Shown piece after piece: positions 7,935 through 14,321 of a DNA stretch of 14,321 nt. Numbering within the stretch: position 1 is the stretch's first letter; each line of letters begins with the position of its first letter. A model generated the notes under the pieces. That model was not told where the DNA came from. It did not search any database and saw only the letters and a program-made list of their open reading frames with translations. Source of the DNA: UBA1858 sp965658595 (GTDB taxonomy: Bacteria > Pseudomonadota > Gammaproteobacteria > UBA4575). Both the position numbers and the translations under genes were made by a program. The stretch covers positions 1-14,321 of the forward strand of contig CBFHSW010000034.1 in NCBI GenBank assembly GCA_965658595.1, given 5' to 3'.

Positions 7935-7952
7935 CTAACTAACCTAACTAAC
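7935..7952. repeat. Tandem 9-bp duplication CTAACTAAC ahead of mlaA
   Basis: Two perfect adjacent copies of CTAACTAAC occupy 7935-7943 and 7944-7952. A 10-bp palindrome GTTAGCTAAC (7930-7939) overlaps the first copy, and another TAAC follows at 7958-7961. The repeat lies in the leader between argG and mlaA, 18 bases before the mlaA Shine-Dalgarno. It could be slippage or a binding site; the sequence alone does not decide. Confidence 0.6.
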
Positions 7953-7981
7953 ACACTTAACAAGGGACTTAAGGAGAGTTT

Positions 7982-8734
7982 GTGAATAAGCAGCCACTTA
8001 TAAAATTCATCAGCATGTTTGGAGTAATCCTCACTCTAGCGATGACCGGTTGTGCCAGTACAGAATACGTTGAGAACGAGCGCGATCCTTGGCAGGGCTT
8101 CAACCGAACTGTATACGGCTTCAACGACACTCTGGATCAAGCTCTATTGAAGCCTACTGCGCGAGGCTATCAAGCCATTGCCCCCGATTTTGTTGAGAGC
8201 GGAGTGCGTAACTTCTTCTCCAACATTAACGATGTCAGCGTTGCCGTCAATAATCTCCTACAAGGCAAAGTCGAGAATGCATTTTCAGATGTGGGGCGTG
8301 TATTAATCAATACTACCGTCGGTCTGCTGGGATTGTTTGATGTTGCCAGTGACATGGGCTTGCAAAAACATAACGAAGACTTTGGTCAAACTTTAGCTGC
8401 TTGGGGAGTGGACTCAGGGCCTTACTTAATGTTGCCATTCTTCGGACCATCAACCTTGCGTGATAGCACGAGTGTACCGGTTGATAATTTCTTGTTGAAT
8501 CCAATCAATCATATCGATATGGAAAAATCAGATCGCATGTATGTCATGGCGGTCGATGTGGTCAGTGTGCGCGCCGAACTTCTTTCATTAGAGAAGACTG
8601 TGGATGAGATTGCTACGGATAAATATAGCTTCATACGCGAAGCTTATTTAGATCGTCGTAATTATCTTGTTCATGATGGTCAGCCACCAGAAGAAGAGTC
8701 TCTATATGAAGGGTTAGATGAAGACCAAGACTAA
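7982..8734 (+). CDS. mlaA: MlaA (VacJ) family outer-membrane lipid-asymmetry lipoprotein
   Basis: An outer-membrane lipoprotein that removes misplaced phospholipids from the outer leaflet and passes them to the periplasmic MlaC shuttle. The 250 residues open with a lipoprotein signal peptide and a lipobox ending TGC, with Cys24 as the lipidated residue. The signature DPWQGFNR lies near 36-43, followed by YGFND. The central block contains GRVLINTTVGLLGLFDVAS, the EDFGQTLAAWGV segment and GPYLMLPFFGPSTLRD, all typical of VacJ/MlaA. A very acidic tail (EEESLYEGLDEDQD) ends the protein. The start is GTG at 7982, chosen because AAGGAG sits five bases upstream and the signal peptide follows at once. 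The rest of the Mla transporter (mlaFEDCB) is not in the window. A hypothetical gene begins 21 bases downstream, probably in the same transcript. Confidence 0.95.
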   Translation: MNKQPLIKFISMFGVILTLAMTGCASTEYVENERDPWQGFNRTVYGFNDTLDQALLKPTARGYQAIAPDFVESGVRNFFSNINDVSVAVNNLLQGKVENAFSDVGRVLINTTVGLLGLFDVASDMGLQKHNEDFGQTLAAWGVDSGPYLMLPFFGPSTLRDSTSVPVDNFLLNPINHIDMEKSDRMYVMAVDVVSVRAELLSLEKTVDEIATDKYSFIREAYLDRRNYLVHDGQPPEEESLYEGLDEDQD

Positions 8735-8755
8735 TACACAAAAATACTAATCATC

Positions 8756-9565
8756 ATGGGAGCCTGTATACTTTGTGGAAAGTCTGCGGGCTTTTTTTAT
8801 GCCCTGCATAAAGAGTGTTATGCCAGCTACCAAGGCGCGCAAAAAGATCTGCTCGAATGCTTAAGTAAAGGTCTTCAAAAGGGCGACATCCTCTCTTTAG
8901 CCAGCAAAATGCGGGCCCACGTGGAACCGCTGGGTTTTCATTCGGAAGCACGTCAACGGTGCTACATTAAAGCCTTAGAAGCCTATGTCGAACAACAGCC
9001 TAGCGCCTTCAAAAATGATCAAACATTACATTATTGGTTAGAGTTGATTACTCATTTACAACTGGATGAAAGTCTATTTGTGGATCCGCATTTGATCTCC
9101 CAACAACGCAACTTGCCGGTACTCAGAGCGTTGCAAGCAGGACAGCAACCGGCTTGTAATCAGAATAGTTTGGCTTTCCCCGGTACATTAGATGCTGGCG
9201 AAGAGTTGTGGTGGATGTTTGCTCAAGGTGAAATTAAACAAAAACAAGCGCAACAAAAACAATGGTCCGTCGTTACCCAGATAATTGATAATTTGCGTCC
9301 AGGAAAATCTAGTTTTGTGACACAGTCGTTAGCATCAGGGGCATTATGGCTAAGCAATAAAAGAATTTATTGTGCGTTTGATAATGATCTTTCTAGTATT
9401 GATTATCGTGAAATCTATTCATGCACTCCGGCACAAAATGGGGTCAGCTTACAGATTCAGCAGAGCACTGCGTTGGCTAAAACATATCAATGTGAAGATG
9501 GCCGTCTATTATATCAATTCATATTGAATGGTATTAGTGCGAACCAAGATGAGACTGCGGAATAA
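8756..9565 (+). CDS. Uncharacterised protein with zinc-ribbon-like N-terminus and possible PH/GRAM-like C-terminus
   Basis: I do not recognise a named gene. The 269 residues begin with a compact Cys/His pattern, C4-x2-C7-x10-H18-x2-C21, that looks like a small zinc-binding knuckle. A mainly helical middle (about 25-175) has no motif I can name. The end, about 185-260, resembles a bacterial PH/GRAM-like domain: SLASGALWLSNKRIYCAF matches the usual G-x-L-x-x-T/S-N-x-R-I/L-x-F strand pair, followed by YREIYSC and a GVSLQIQ strand. No signal peptide or membrane segment is seen, so it is probably cytosolic. The ATG at 8756 lacks a Shine-Dalgarno, but the Cys4/Cys7 pair just after it supports this start. 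It follows mlaA by 21 bases. The domain readings are pattern inferences. Its function is unknown. Confidence 0.8.
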   Translation: MGACILCGKSAGFFYALHKECYASYQGAQKDLLECLSKGLQKGDILSLASKMRAHVEPLGFHSEARQRCYIKALEAYVEQQPSAFKNDQTLHYWLELITHLQLDESLFVDPHLISQQRNLPVLRALQAGQQPACNQNSLAFPGTLDAGEELWWMFAQGEIKQKQAQQKQWSVVTQIIDNLRPGKSSFVTQSLASGALWLSNKRIYCAFDNDLSSIDYREIYSCTPAQNGVSLQIQQSTALAKTYQCEDGRLLYQFILNGISANQDETAE

Positions 9566-9689
9566 AGCCCGTGAGAGAGTAATTACCTGTAACTAATAAA
9601 CATCTGACAGATAAACATGTAGAGGATTAGATCAAGCTCTCAATATACACGTCCCTATGCATATTGGGAACTTCATGCTAAACGCACGA

Positions 9690-9860
9690 TTAGCTAAATA
9701 ACGATTTTAACCAAGCGAATAAGCCACCATCAGATGCTGATGATGATGTGGATGCAGTTGCCGACTGAGAGGCGGATGCAGGTGCCTTACTAGCACCACC
9801 TTGCATGGATTCCCAATGACGGCGCAAGGTTGAACACTCTGGAGCTTGATTTGCACTCAT
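9690..9860 (-). CDS. Small uncharacterised protein, 56 residues
   Basis: A short open frame from ATG 9860 to TAA 9690-9692. Its AAAAGGA ribosome binding site, eight bases upstream, is among the better ones in the window. The protein has three parts. A polar N-terminus (MSANQAPECSTLRRHWESMQ) has one Cys and a likely short helix. A low-complexity Ala/Ser/Thr linker follows at about 21-43. A short amphipathic C-terminal helix (GGLFAWLKSLFS) completes it. No signal peptide is evident. It lies 94 bases past the parvulin gene on the same strand, with a small hairpin between them. I recognise no family. The terminal helix could be a membrane-surface or partner-binding element, but that is inference. 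The ribosome site and organised composition argue for a real gene; conservation is untested. Confidence 0.62.
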   Translation of the reverse strand: MSANQAPECSTLRRHWESMQGGASKAPASASQSATASTSSSASDGGLFAWLKSLFS

Positions 9861-9890
9861 AAGTTTATTCCTTTTCAGTTAGTTTAATCA

Positions 9891-9907
9891 GGTGAGAATA
9901 CCTCACC
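9891..9907. other. Intercistronic hairpin between the parvulin gene and the 56-residue gene
   Basis: GGTGAG (9891-9896) and CTCACC (9902-9907) form a 6-bp stem with a 5-base loop. Neither strand has a clean T-run after it, so a full Rho-independent terminator is unlikely. It may be a processing or partial attenuation site between the two minus-strand genes. Confidence 0.4.
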
Positions 9908-9954
9908 CGATCATCATTCTTTATGAAACTAGTAAGGCGTGCAATAGCAAATGG

Positions 9955-10737
9955 TTATTTAATCTCAATTTCTGCACTTTCACGCAGACTATTTATATAA
10001 TCATTAATGGTTGCACGTATCATCTGTTGCTGAACTTGAGTGCGCATTTCTTCAAAACTAGGTTTCTCAATCTCACGCGTATCATCCACACGGATGACAT
10101 GGAAACCAAAGTTGGTTTGCACGGGCGCGACAGAAATATCACCTTTATTCATGGCCTTAACAGCTTCTGCAAATGGAGGCACCATTTTATCTAGAGAGAA
10201 CCAACCCAGATCACCGCCGTTCTTTCCAGAGGGGCCAGTTGAATGCTCCATCGCTAAGTTTGCAAAATCACCACCATTGCGCAGTGCATCGATAATAGCG
10301 GCCGCTTGATCTTGTGTCTTGAGTAGAATGTGGCGAGCTTTGTATTCATAGCTGGCACTTCCGAATTGTTGGTCGTAACCGGCAATCAATTCTTCGTCAG
10401 TGAAATTAATAGAACCGAATTTTTCACGCATGAATAAACGCACTAACAAATCATTTTCTTGGAACTTCAATTGTGCGCGAACATCATCATTATCTAGCGT
10501 GCCTGATTCAATCGCCACTTGACGCAATAGCTCCGTGGCAATCAGCTCTTCTAGTATTTGCTCATCGGTGGCTTTGTCAGCATTTCTGGCAGTTTTGAAT
10601 TGTCCGATCAATGCTTTGCTAATCACAGTGCCATTCACTGTGGCAGCAACTTGATCTTCAGGGACAGAGACTTCTTGGTCGTTACAGGCCGTGAGCCATG
10701 TGATCGACATGAAAGCTATAAGCATTATACGAATCAT
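9955..10737 (-). CDS. Lipoprotein peptidyl-prolyl cis-trans isomerase, parvulin (SurA/PpiC-like) type
   Basis: A probable membrane-anchored periplasmic foldase. The 260 residues begin with a lipoprotein signal peptide ending LTAC, with Cys18 as the lipidated residue. A SurA/PrsA-like helical chaperone part follows (about 28-125: VAATVNGTVISKA, then EQILEELIATELLRQVA). One parvulin domain occupies about 130-222, with ARHILLKT, GGDFANLAMEHSTGPSGKNGGDLGWFS and NFGFHVIRVDD. A last helix (FEEMRTQVQQQM) packs back in related proteins. Length and layout resemble PrsA/EpsD/NifM-like lipoprotein isomerases. SurA proper has two parvulin domains and no lipid anchor. The ATG at 10737 has AAGGA five bases upstream. 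It follows yciI on the same strand after 71 bases. Clients are unknown. Confidence 0.9.
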   Translation of the reverse strand: MIRIMLIAFMSITWLTACNDQEVSVPEDQVAATVNGTVISKALIGQFKTARNADKATDEQILEELIATELLRQVAIESGTLDNDDVRAQLKFQENDLLVRLFMREKFGSINFTDEELIAGYDQQFGSASYEYKARHILLKTQDQAAAIIDALRNGGDFANLAMEHSTGPSGKNGGDLGWFSLDKMVPPFAEAVKAMNKGDISVAPVQTNFGFHVIRVDDTREIEKPSFEEMRTQVQQQMIRATINDYINSLRESAEIEIK

Positions 10738-10808
10738 AAGTATCCTTTATTGGTCGAATATTGTGTGCTGTATTGATAACTGTTTTTTAATGGGTAGAAA
10801 GTAAAGCT

Positions 10809-11108
10809 CTAAGGCAGTACTTTTTTGAATGGTTTCACAATCACATGCGCATAGACGCCAGCACTGATGTAAGGGTCAGCATCTGCCCACGACTGAGCCG
10901 CTTGCAGTGAATCAAAATCGGCGACTACTAAACTCCCAGTGAAACCTGCTTCGCCAGGATCTTCGCTATCGATAGCGGGATGAGGCCCAGCAATCAATAA
11001 ACGGCCCTCATCGGCGAGGGCTTTTAAGCGTGCTACGTGTTCTGGGCGTGCGCCCATTCTTTTTTCCAGACTATTCTCTACGTCTTGGCTGATGACGGCA
11101 TACCACAT
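10809..11108 (-). CDS. yciI: YciI family protein
   Basis: A small cytosolic protein of 99 residues with the ferredoxin-like YCII fold. Visible family features are the first strand MWYAVISQD, the HVARLKALADEGRLLIAGPHP stretch near 24-44 with its conserved His and GP, the SLVVADFDSLQAAQSWADADPYISAGVY segment with the family's D-P-Y/F element, and a closing strand. The fold relates to muconolactone isomerase and dimeric barrel proteins. No established reaction is known for most members. The ATG at 11108 lies five bases after the yciB stop, so the two are very probably one operon; a weak AGAAGAG lies upstream, inside the end of yciB. The yciB-yciI pairing is a known arrangement in gammaproteobacteria. 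Confidence 0.93.
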   Translation of the reverse strand: MWYAVISQDVENSLEKRMGARPEHVARLKALADEGRLLIAGPHPAIDSEDPGEAGFTGSLVVADFDSLQAAQSWADADPYISAGVYAHVIVKPFKKVLP

Positions 11109-11113
11109 AATTT

Positions 11114-11731
11114 CTACTCTTCTGGTTTAATTGTAATGTAACGATTAAGGATGACCATTTGCATTACCAAGAATGCAAAGGTGAGGCCTAGCATACCGAA
11201 CAGTTTGAAATTCACCCAAGTCTGTTCGCTGAATTGATAGGCAACATATAGATTCAGAGCTGCTACGGTAACAAAAAAAATCACCCATGCCATGTTTAAT
11301 CTGCCCCAAATGTGCTTTGGCGCCTCTAAAGCGCTACTCATGAGTCGCTCTATCATGGTTTTTTCACCAATATAGGCGCTGCCCAGGAACACCGTTGCAA
11401 ACAACAAATTAATCACACTTGGCTTCCATTGAATAAAAGCTGGATCACGCAGTAAGAGGGTAGAGCCTCCAAACACCACGAATAATACAAAAGTCACGAT
11501 TTGGTTTTTATTCATCTTACGTTCTTGCCAGTAATGCAGCACTAGCGATATTCCAGAGGCAATAATGGCAATTAAAGTCGCAAAATAAATGGCATGTGTT
11601 GGTTCTGCTGGAATCAACGCAGGCAGGCCTAGAGTGTTGATTTGATCAATTAAACTGATTGGAAGCTCAGCATAAAATTTATAGGCTAGAAAAAATATAA
11701 TAATAGGTAAAAATTCTTTTAGAAATTTCAT
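11114..11731 (-). CDS. yciB: Inner-membrane septation protein YciB (IspA/IspZ family)
   Basis: A multi-pass inner-membrane protein of 205 residues. The start MKFLKEFLPIIIFFLAYKFY is the conserved YciB beginning, with hydrophobic segments near 8-20, 47-66, 80-95, 108-122, 148-166 and 175-195. The internal IQWKPSVINLLFA and W-G-RLNMAWVIFF blocks are family hallmarks. YciB has been linked to cell-envelope integrity and septum formation, with interactions with division and elongation proteins reported in enterobacteria; its chemical role is unknown. It is slightly longer than the ~180-residue E. coli protein because of an extra segment near 30-45. The ATG at 11731 has AAGG seven bases upstream. 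It is the first gene of the minus-strand group with yciI and the parvulin gene, and divergent from yciO. Confidence 0.95.
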   Translation of the reverse strand: MKFLKEFLPIIIFFLAYKFYAELPISLIDQINTLGLPALIPAEPTHAIYFATLIAIIASGISLVLHYWQERKMNKNQIVTFVLFVVFGGSTLLLRDPAFIQWKPSVINLLFATVFLGSAYIGEKTMIERLMSSALEAPKHIWGRLNMAWVIFFVTVAALNLYVAYQFSEQTWVNFKLFGMLGLTFAFLVMQMVILNRYITIKPEE

Positions 11732-11930
11732 CCTTAAACCTTGTTAGTATACGGGCAGATTTACTCTCGGACGCACTCACTGACTCATAGCAGATATTTC
11801 TGTATGGGTTTTAAACGATGAGGCGGATCAGTGTTTAAAAATTCACTGATGACATTGTAACGAATTCTTGTGGCAGGGGAGTGGCAATCTTCTCTGCTTG
11901 AACAGAGTCACAATTTATAAGCACTGGAAT

Positions 11931-12548
11931 ATGAGCCAATATCTGACTATTCATCCTAGTAATCCTCAGGAGCGCTTGATCAAACAAGCGGTGAAAGTAA
12001 TCCAAGAAGGAGGGTTAGTGGTGTATCCCACGGACTCATGTTACGCATTGGGTTGCCATCTGGGTGATAAAGACGCAATAGAACGCATGCGTCGATTACG
12101 CCAAGTTGATGCAAAACATAACTTTACATTAATGTGTCGGGATCTATCTGAATTAGGCACCTATTCACAGGTGGATAACAGTATGTTTCGGCTATTACGT
12201 AGTTATACTCCCGGCGCTTTTACCTTTATATTGAAAGCCACTCGCGAAGTGCCGCGTCGGTTACAAACACCCAAACGCAAAACCATAGGCTTACGTATCC
12301 CCGAAAATCCTATTACTTTAGCCCTGTTAGAACAGCTGAATCAGCCTTTAATGAGTACCACGCTGATATTACCTGATGATCCGCTGCCGATGACTGAGGC
12401 GGATGAAATTCAAGCTCGTTTGGGAAAACAAGTGGATTTAATCATAGATGGAGGGAGTTGTGGGGTAGAGCCCACCACGGTGATAGATATGGTGGATGGG
12501 CGCTATGAAATTCTGCGTCAGGGTAAAGGCCAGTTTAAAAACGCATAA
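11931..12548 (+). CDS. yciO: YciO family protein (Sua5/YciO/YrdC domain)
   Basis: A cytosolic 205-residue protein with the Sua5/YciO/YrdC fold shared with threonylcarbamoyl-AMP synthase, which serves tRNA t6A formation. The pattern follows YciO rather than TsaC: SQYLTIHPSNPQERLI at the start, GGLVVYPTDSCYALGC near 29-44, HNFTLMCRDLSELGTYS, PGAFTFILKAT, and KRKTIGLRIPENP with the nucleotide-binding basic residues. VDLIIDGG and PTTVIDM close the domain. YciO is usually a paralogue of the essential TsaC, so a separate tsaC is expected elsewhere. The frame is open upstream to 11868, but the ATG at 11931 gives the conserved family start (MSQY...HPxNPQ), so the extra 21 residues are not included. 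It is the first gene of the plus-strand run before trpS. Confidence 0.94.
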   Translation: MSQYLTIHPSNPQERLIKQAVKVIQEGGLVVYPTDSCYALGCHLGDKDAIERMRRLRQVDAKHNFTLMCRDLSELGTYSQVDNSMFRLLRSYTPGAFTFILKATREVPRRLQTPKRKTIGLRIPENPITLALLEQLNQPLMSTTLILPDDPLPMTEADEIQARLGKQVDLIIDGGSCGVEPTTVIDMVDGRYEILRQGKGQFKNA

Positions 12549-12585
12549 AGTGATGTTTTTATTAGCGCCACTCCCGTTCAAGTCG

Positions 12586-12591
12586 TATAAT
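12586..12591 (+). promoter_or_regulatory. Possible -10 element of a trpS promoter
   Basis: A perfect TATAAT lies about 112 bases before the trpS start in the 155-base gap after yciO. No convincing -35 hexamer is seen at 16-18 bases upstream. If real, it would allow trpS-scpA expression independent of yciO. Confidence 0.35.
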
Positions 12592-12703
12592 TGTCAGCAA
12601 TAATGGACACATCAACCGACATCGCGCTGAATGCGCCCATAGCTACACGCCTTATAAGCCCTAGGTTGCACTCTGCACGGGCATCAACTTTTCTTAAACA
12701 CTA

Positions 12704-13921
12704 ATGTCAAGCTCAGCCGCTCAAAATCAACGCGTACTTTCAGGCATGCGACCCACAGGTCGATTGCACTTAGGCCACTATCATGGCGTACTCAAAAATT
12801 GGATAGAACTCCAACACACTCATGAATGTTACTTCTTTGTGGCGGATTGGCACGCACTTACAACTGAATACGATAACACTGAAATCATCGCTGCCAGCGT
12901 GACAGATATGGTGATTGATTGGTTAGCGGCAGGTATCAGTCCGGGCACAGCCTCTTTATTCATACAATCGCGTGTACCAGAACATGCCGAGTTGCATTTG
13001 TTGTTATCTATGATGGCGCCTCTAGGGTGGCTGGAACGAGTACCCAGTTATAAAGATCAACAAGAAAAACTCAAAGAAAAAGATTTAGCGACCTATGGAT
13101 TTCTGGGTTACCCGTTACTTCAGTCGGCCGATATCCTTATGTATAAAGCCGGTCATGTTCCAGTGGGAGAAGACCAAGTCGCTCACGTAGAATTGACGCG
13201 TGAAGTGGCGCGGCGTTTTAACCACTTATATGGTAAGGAATCTGGGTTTGAAGAAAAAGCCCAACAAGCCATTGCTAAAATGGGTAAGAAAAATGCCAAG
13301 TTGTATAAAAACCTACGTAAAGAATATTTAGAGAAGGGTGATGAAGAATCACTCGAGGTCGCCAAAGCTTTATTGGAATCACAACAGAATATTTCTGTGG
13401 GCGATCAAGAACGCCTGTTCGGTTATTTGGAAGGTTCTGGTCGCATTATCTTACCCGAGCCACAAGCACTGCTCACACAAGCATCAAAAATGCCCGGGCT
13501 GGATGGGCAAAAAATGTCTAAATCTTATGGTAATACCATTGCATTGCGTGAAGATCCTAAACAGCTAGAGAAAAAGCTACGCACCATGCCGACGGACCCA
13601 GCACGTGTGCGTCGTAATGATCCGGGCAACCCTGATAACTGTCCAGTTTGGCAGTTACATCAGGTATATTCTGATAACGATGTGCAAGCTTGGGTTAAAA
13701 AAGGCTGTGCTAGCGCAGACATAGGCTGTGTTGAGTGCAAACAACCGGTGATTGAATCTGTCCTTAAAGAACTCAAACCGATTCAAGAGCGTGCGCGTGA
13801 ATATGAACAAGATCTTGCCACAGTGCAGAGTATTATCAATGATGGATGTGAACAGGCGCGGGACATCGCGCGTGATACGATTGAAGATGTGCGCAAATCA
13901 ATGGGGCTGGTATACCGCTAA
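12704..13921 (+). CDS. trpS: Tryptophan--tRNA ligase, long form with internal insertion
   Basis: A class Ic aminoacyl-tRNA synthetase that charges tRNA-Trp. In the 405 residues the ATP-binding signatures are HLGH at 22-25 (HIGH motif) and KMSKS at 270-274. They are accompanied by the early GMRPTGRLHLGH, FFVADWHALTT, the YPLLQSADILMY tryptophan-site stretch near 136-147, PVGEDQVAHVELTREVARRFN, and KMPGLDGQKMSKS. The common bacterial enzyme is about 330-340 residues. The extra length is mostly a Lys/Glu-rich insertion at about 178-247, between the REVARRFN and ILPEP segments, as in the long TrpRS I recall from pseudomonads. The ATG at 12704 has no clear Shine-Dalgarno, but the next methionine (residue 15) would cut the conserved VLSGMRPTG start. 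The stop overlaps the scpA start by one base, suggesting translational coupling. Confidence 0.97.
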   Translation: MSSSAAQNQRVLSGMRPTGRLHLGHYHGVLKNWIELQHTHECYFFVADWHALTTEYDNTEIIAASVTDMVIDWLAAGISPGTASLFIQSRVPEHAELHLLLSMMAPLGWLERVPSYKDQQEKLKEKDLATYGFLGYPLLQSADILMYKAGHVPVGEDQVAHVELTREVARRFNHLYGKESGFEEKAQQAIAKMGKKNAKLYKNLRKEYLEKGDEESLEVAKALLESQQNISVGDQERLFGYLEGSGRIILPEPQALLTQASKMPGLDGQKMSKSYGNTIALREDPKQLEKKLRTMPTDPARVRRNDPGNPDNCPVWQLHQVYSDNDVQAWVKKGCASADIGCVECKQPVIESVLKELKPIQERAREYEQDLATVQSIINDGCEQARDIARDTIEDVRKSMGLVYR

Positions 13922-14321
13922 TGGCCAACGAAGAATCACACAGCAGTGACTTTATTGCCGACGCCACACAAGGCGAGATGCCATTCGCTATGGTGCAGGG
14001 TGAGCCTGTCTCGATACCGCCACAAGATTTATATATTCCCCCTGATGCATTAGAAGTATTTTTGGATGCATTTGAAGGGCCGTTAGATTTATTGCTATAT
14101 CTAATTAAACGTCAGAACCTCGACATACTGGCACTGCCGATTGCTAAGATTACTCAGCAATACATGGACTATATTGGTGTCATGGAGGAGCTTAAATTGG
14201 AGCTGGCTGCAGAGTATCTTGTCATGGCTGCCATGTTGGCAGAAATTAAGTCGCGCATGTTATTGCCACGTCCAGTTGAAGAAGATAACGAACAAGATCC
14301 ACGCGCTGAATTAATTCGACG
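13921..14321 (+). CDS. scpA: Segregation and condensation protein A, N-terminal part
   Basis: The kleisin subunit of the SMC-ScpAB chromosome-condensing complex. The 133 visible residues have a poorly conserved start (MANEESHSSD...). Then come the MPFAMVQGEPV and DLYIPPDALEVFLDAFEGP stretches and LDLLLYLIKRQNLDI, the kleisin N-terminal helix region that binds the SMC neck. KITQQYMDYI and AAEYLVMAAMLAEIKSRMLLP follow, with an acidic stretch starting the linker (EEDNEQDPRAELIR). The family runs to about 260-290 residues, so about half is present and the rest lies beyond the window's right edge. The ATG at 13921 shares its A with the trpS stop (TAATG), so coupling to trpS is likely. scpB would be expected next. 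The E. coli system uses MukBEF instead, which supports a non-enterobacterial host. Confidence 0.95.
   Translation, partial: MANEESHSSDFIADATQGEMPFAMVQGEPVSIPPQDLYIPPDALEVFLDAFEGPLDLLLYLIKRQNLDILALPIAKITQQYMDYIGVMEELKLELAAEYLVMAAMLAEIKSRMLLPRPVEEDNEQDPRAELIR

Noticed and set aside
8772..8798. GC-rich stretch followed by seven Ts at the start of the gene after mlaA, considered as an mlaA terminator
   Set aside because: The possible stem (AAAGTC with GGCTTT) is short and relies on a G-U pair, and the bases encode the KSAGFF stretch of the zinc-ribbon-like start, so coding is the better explanation.
8754..8951. Open frame on the minus strand opposite the start of the zinc-ribbon-like gene
   Set aside because: It has no family features and lies opposite a better-supported frame with a clear Cys/His pattern.
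9566..9689. Possible terminator between the zinc-ribbon-like gene and the facing 56-residue gene
   Set aside because: Only weak inverted repeats such as TCCC/GGGA are present, and none is followed by a T-run on either strand.
11746..11751. TATACT on the minus strand before yciB as a -10 element
   Set aside because: It would start transcription only a few bases before the ATG, and there is no -35-like hexamer at 17 bases.
11868..11930. 21-residue N-terminal extension of yciO
   Set aside because: The family start MSQY...HPxNPQ lies at 11931 and the upstream residues (MWQGSGNLLCLNR...) look like translated non-coding sequence.

Overview
The window looks like ordinary chromosome from a gammaproteobacterium outside the Enterobacterales, of moderate GC content (judged by eye, not computed). 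Three things point that way: the gammaproteobacterial-type proteins (RNase T, MlaA lipoprotein, monothiol glutaredoxin GrxD, YciB, YciO), the long form of TrpRS, and gene neighbourhoods resembling those I remember from pseudomonads and xanthomonads. I see no tRNA or rRNA gene, insertion sequence, CRISPR array, prophage or conjugative gene. No gene-free stretch exceeds about 210 bases.

Left part (1-2941, minus strand): acetylornithine aminotransferase (argD), ornithine carbamoyltransferase (argF), then the N-terminal part of a sodium:alanine/glycine symporter cut by the window edge. Centre-left (2942-5455): a divergent pair. On the minus strand is a short membrane protein matching only the membrane half of PuuD-type urate hydroxylase, with its own hairpin terminator. 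On the plus strand is an asparagine-synthase-like amidotransferase that best fits the enzyme making the osmolyte N-acetylglutaminylglutamine amide (NAGGN). Its usual partner genes are not visible here. Centre (5528-7874): grxD and rnt converge with overlapping stop codons, and argininosuccinate synthase (argG) diverges from rnt. Together argD, argF and argG cover ornithine formation to argininosuccinate; argH is not in the window.

Centre-right (7982-9860): the outer-membrane lipid-asymmetry lipoprotein mlaA is followed closely by an unrecognised protein with a zinc-ribbon-like start and a possible PH/GRAM-like end. Facing them is a 56-codon gene on the minus strand with a good ribosome binding site.

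Right part (9955-14321): a minus-strand group yciB - yciI - parvulin-type lipoprotein peptidyl-prolyl isomerase - small gene diverges from a plus-strand group yciO - trpS - scpA. The scpA start overlaps the trpS stop and the gene runs off the window.

Most of the window is housekeeping, and I found no convincing new multi-gene system. The items most worth a second look are the solitary NAGGN-type amidotransferase next to a PuuD-like membrane protein inside an arginine gene neighbourhood, the zinc-ribbon/PH-like protein behind mlaA, and the 56-residue protein.
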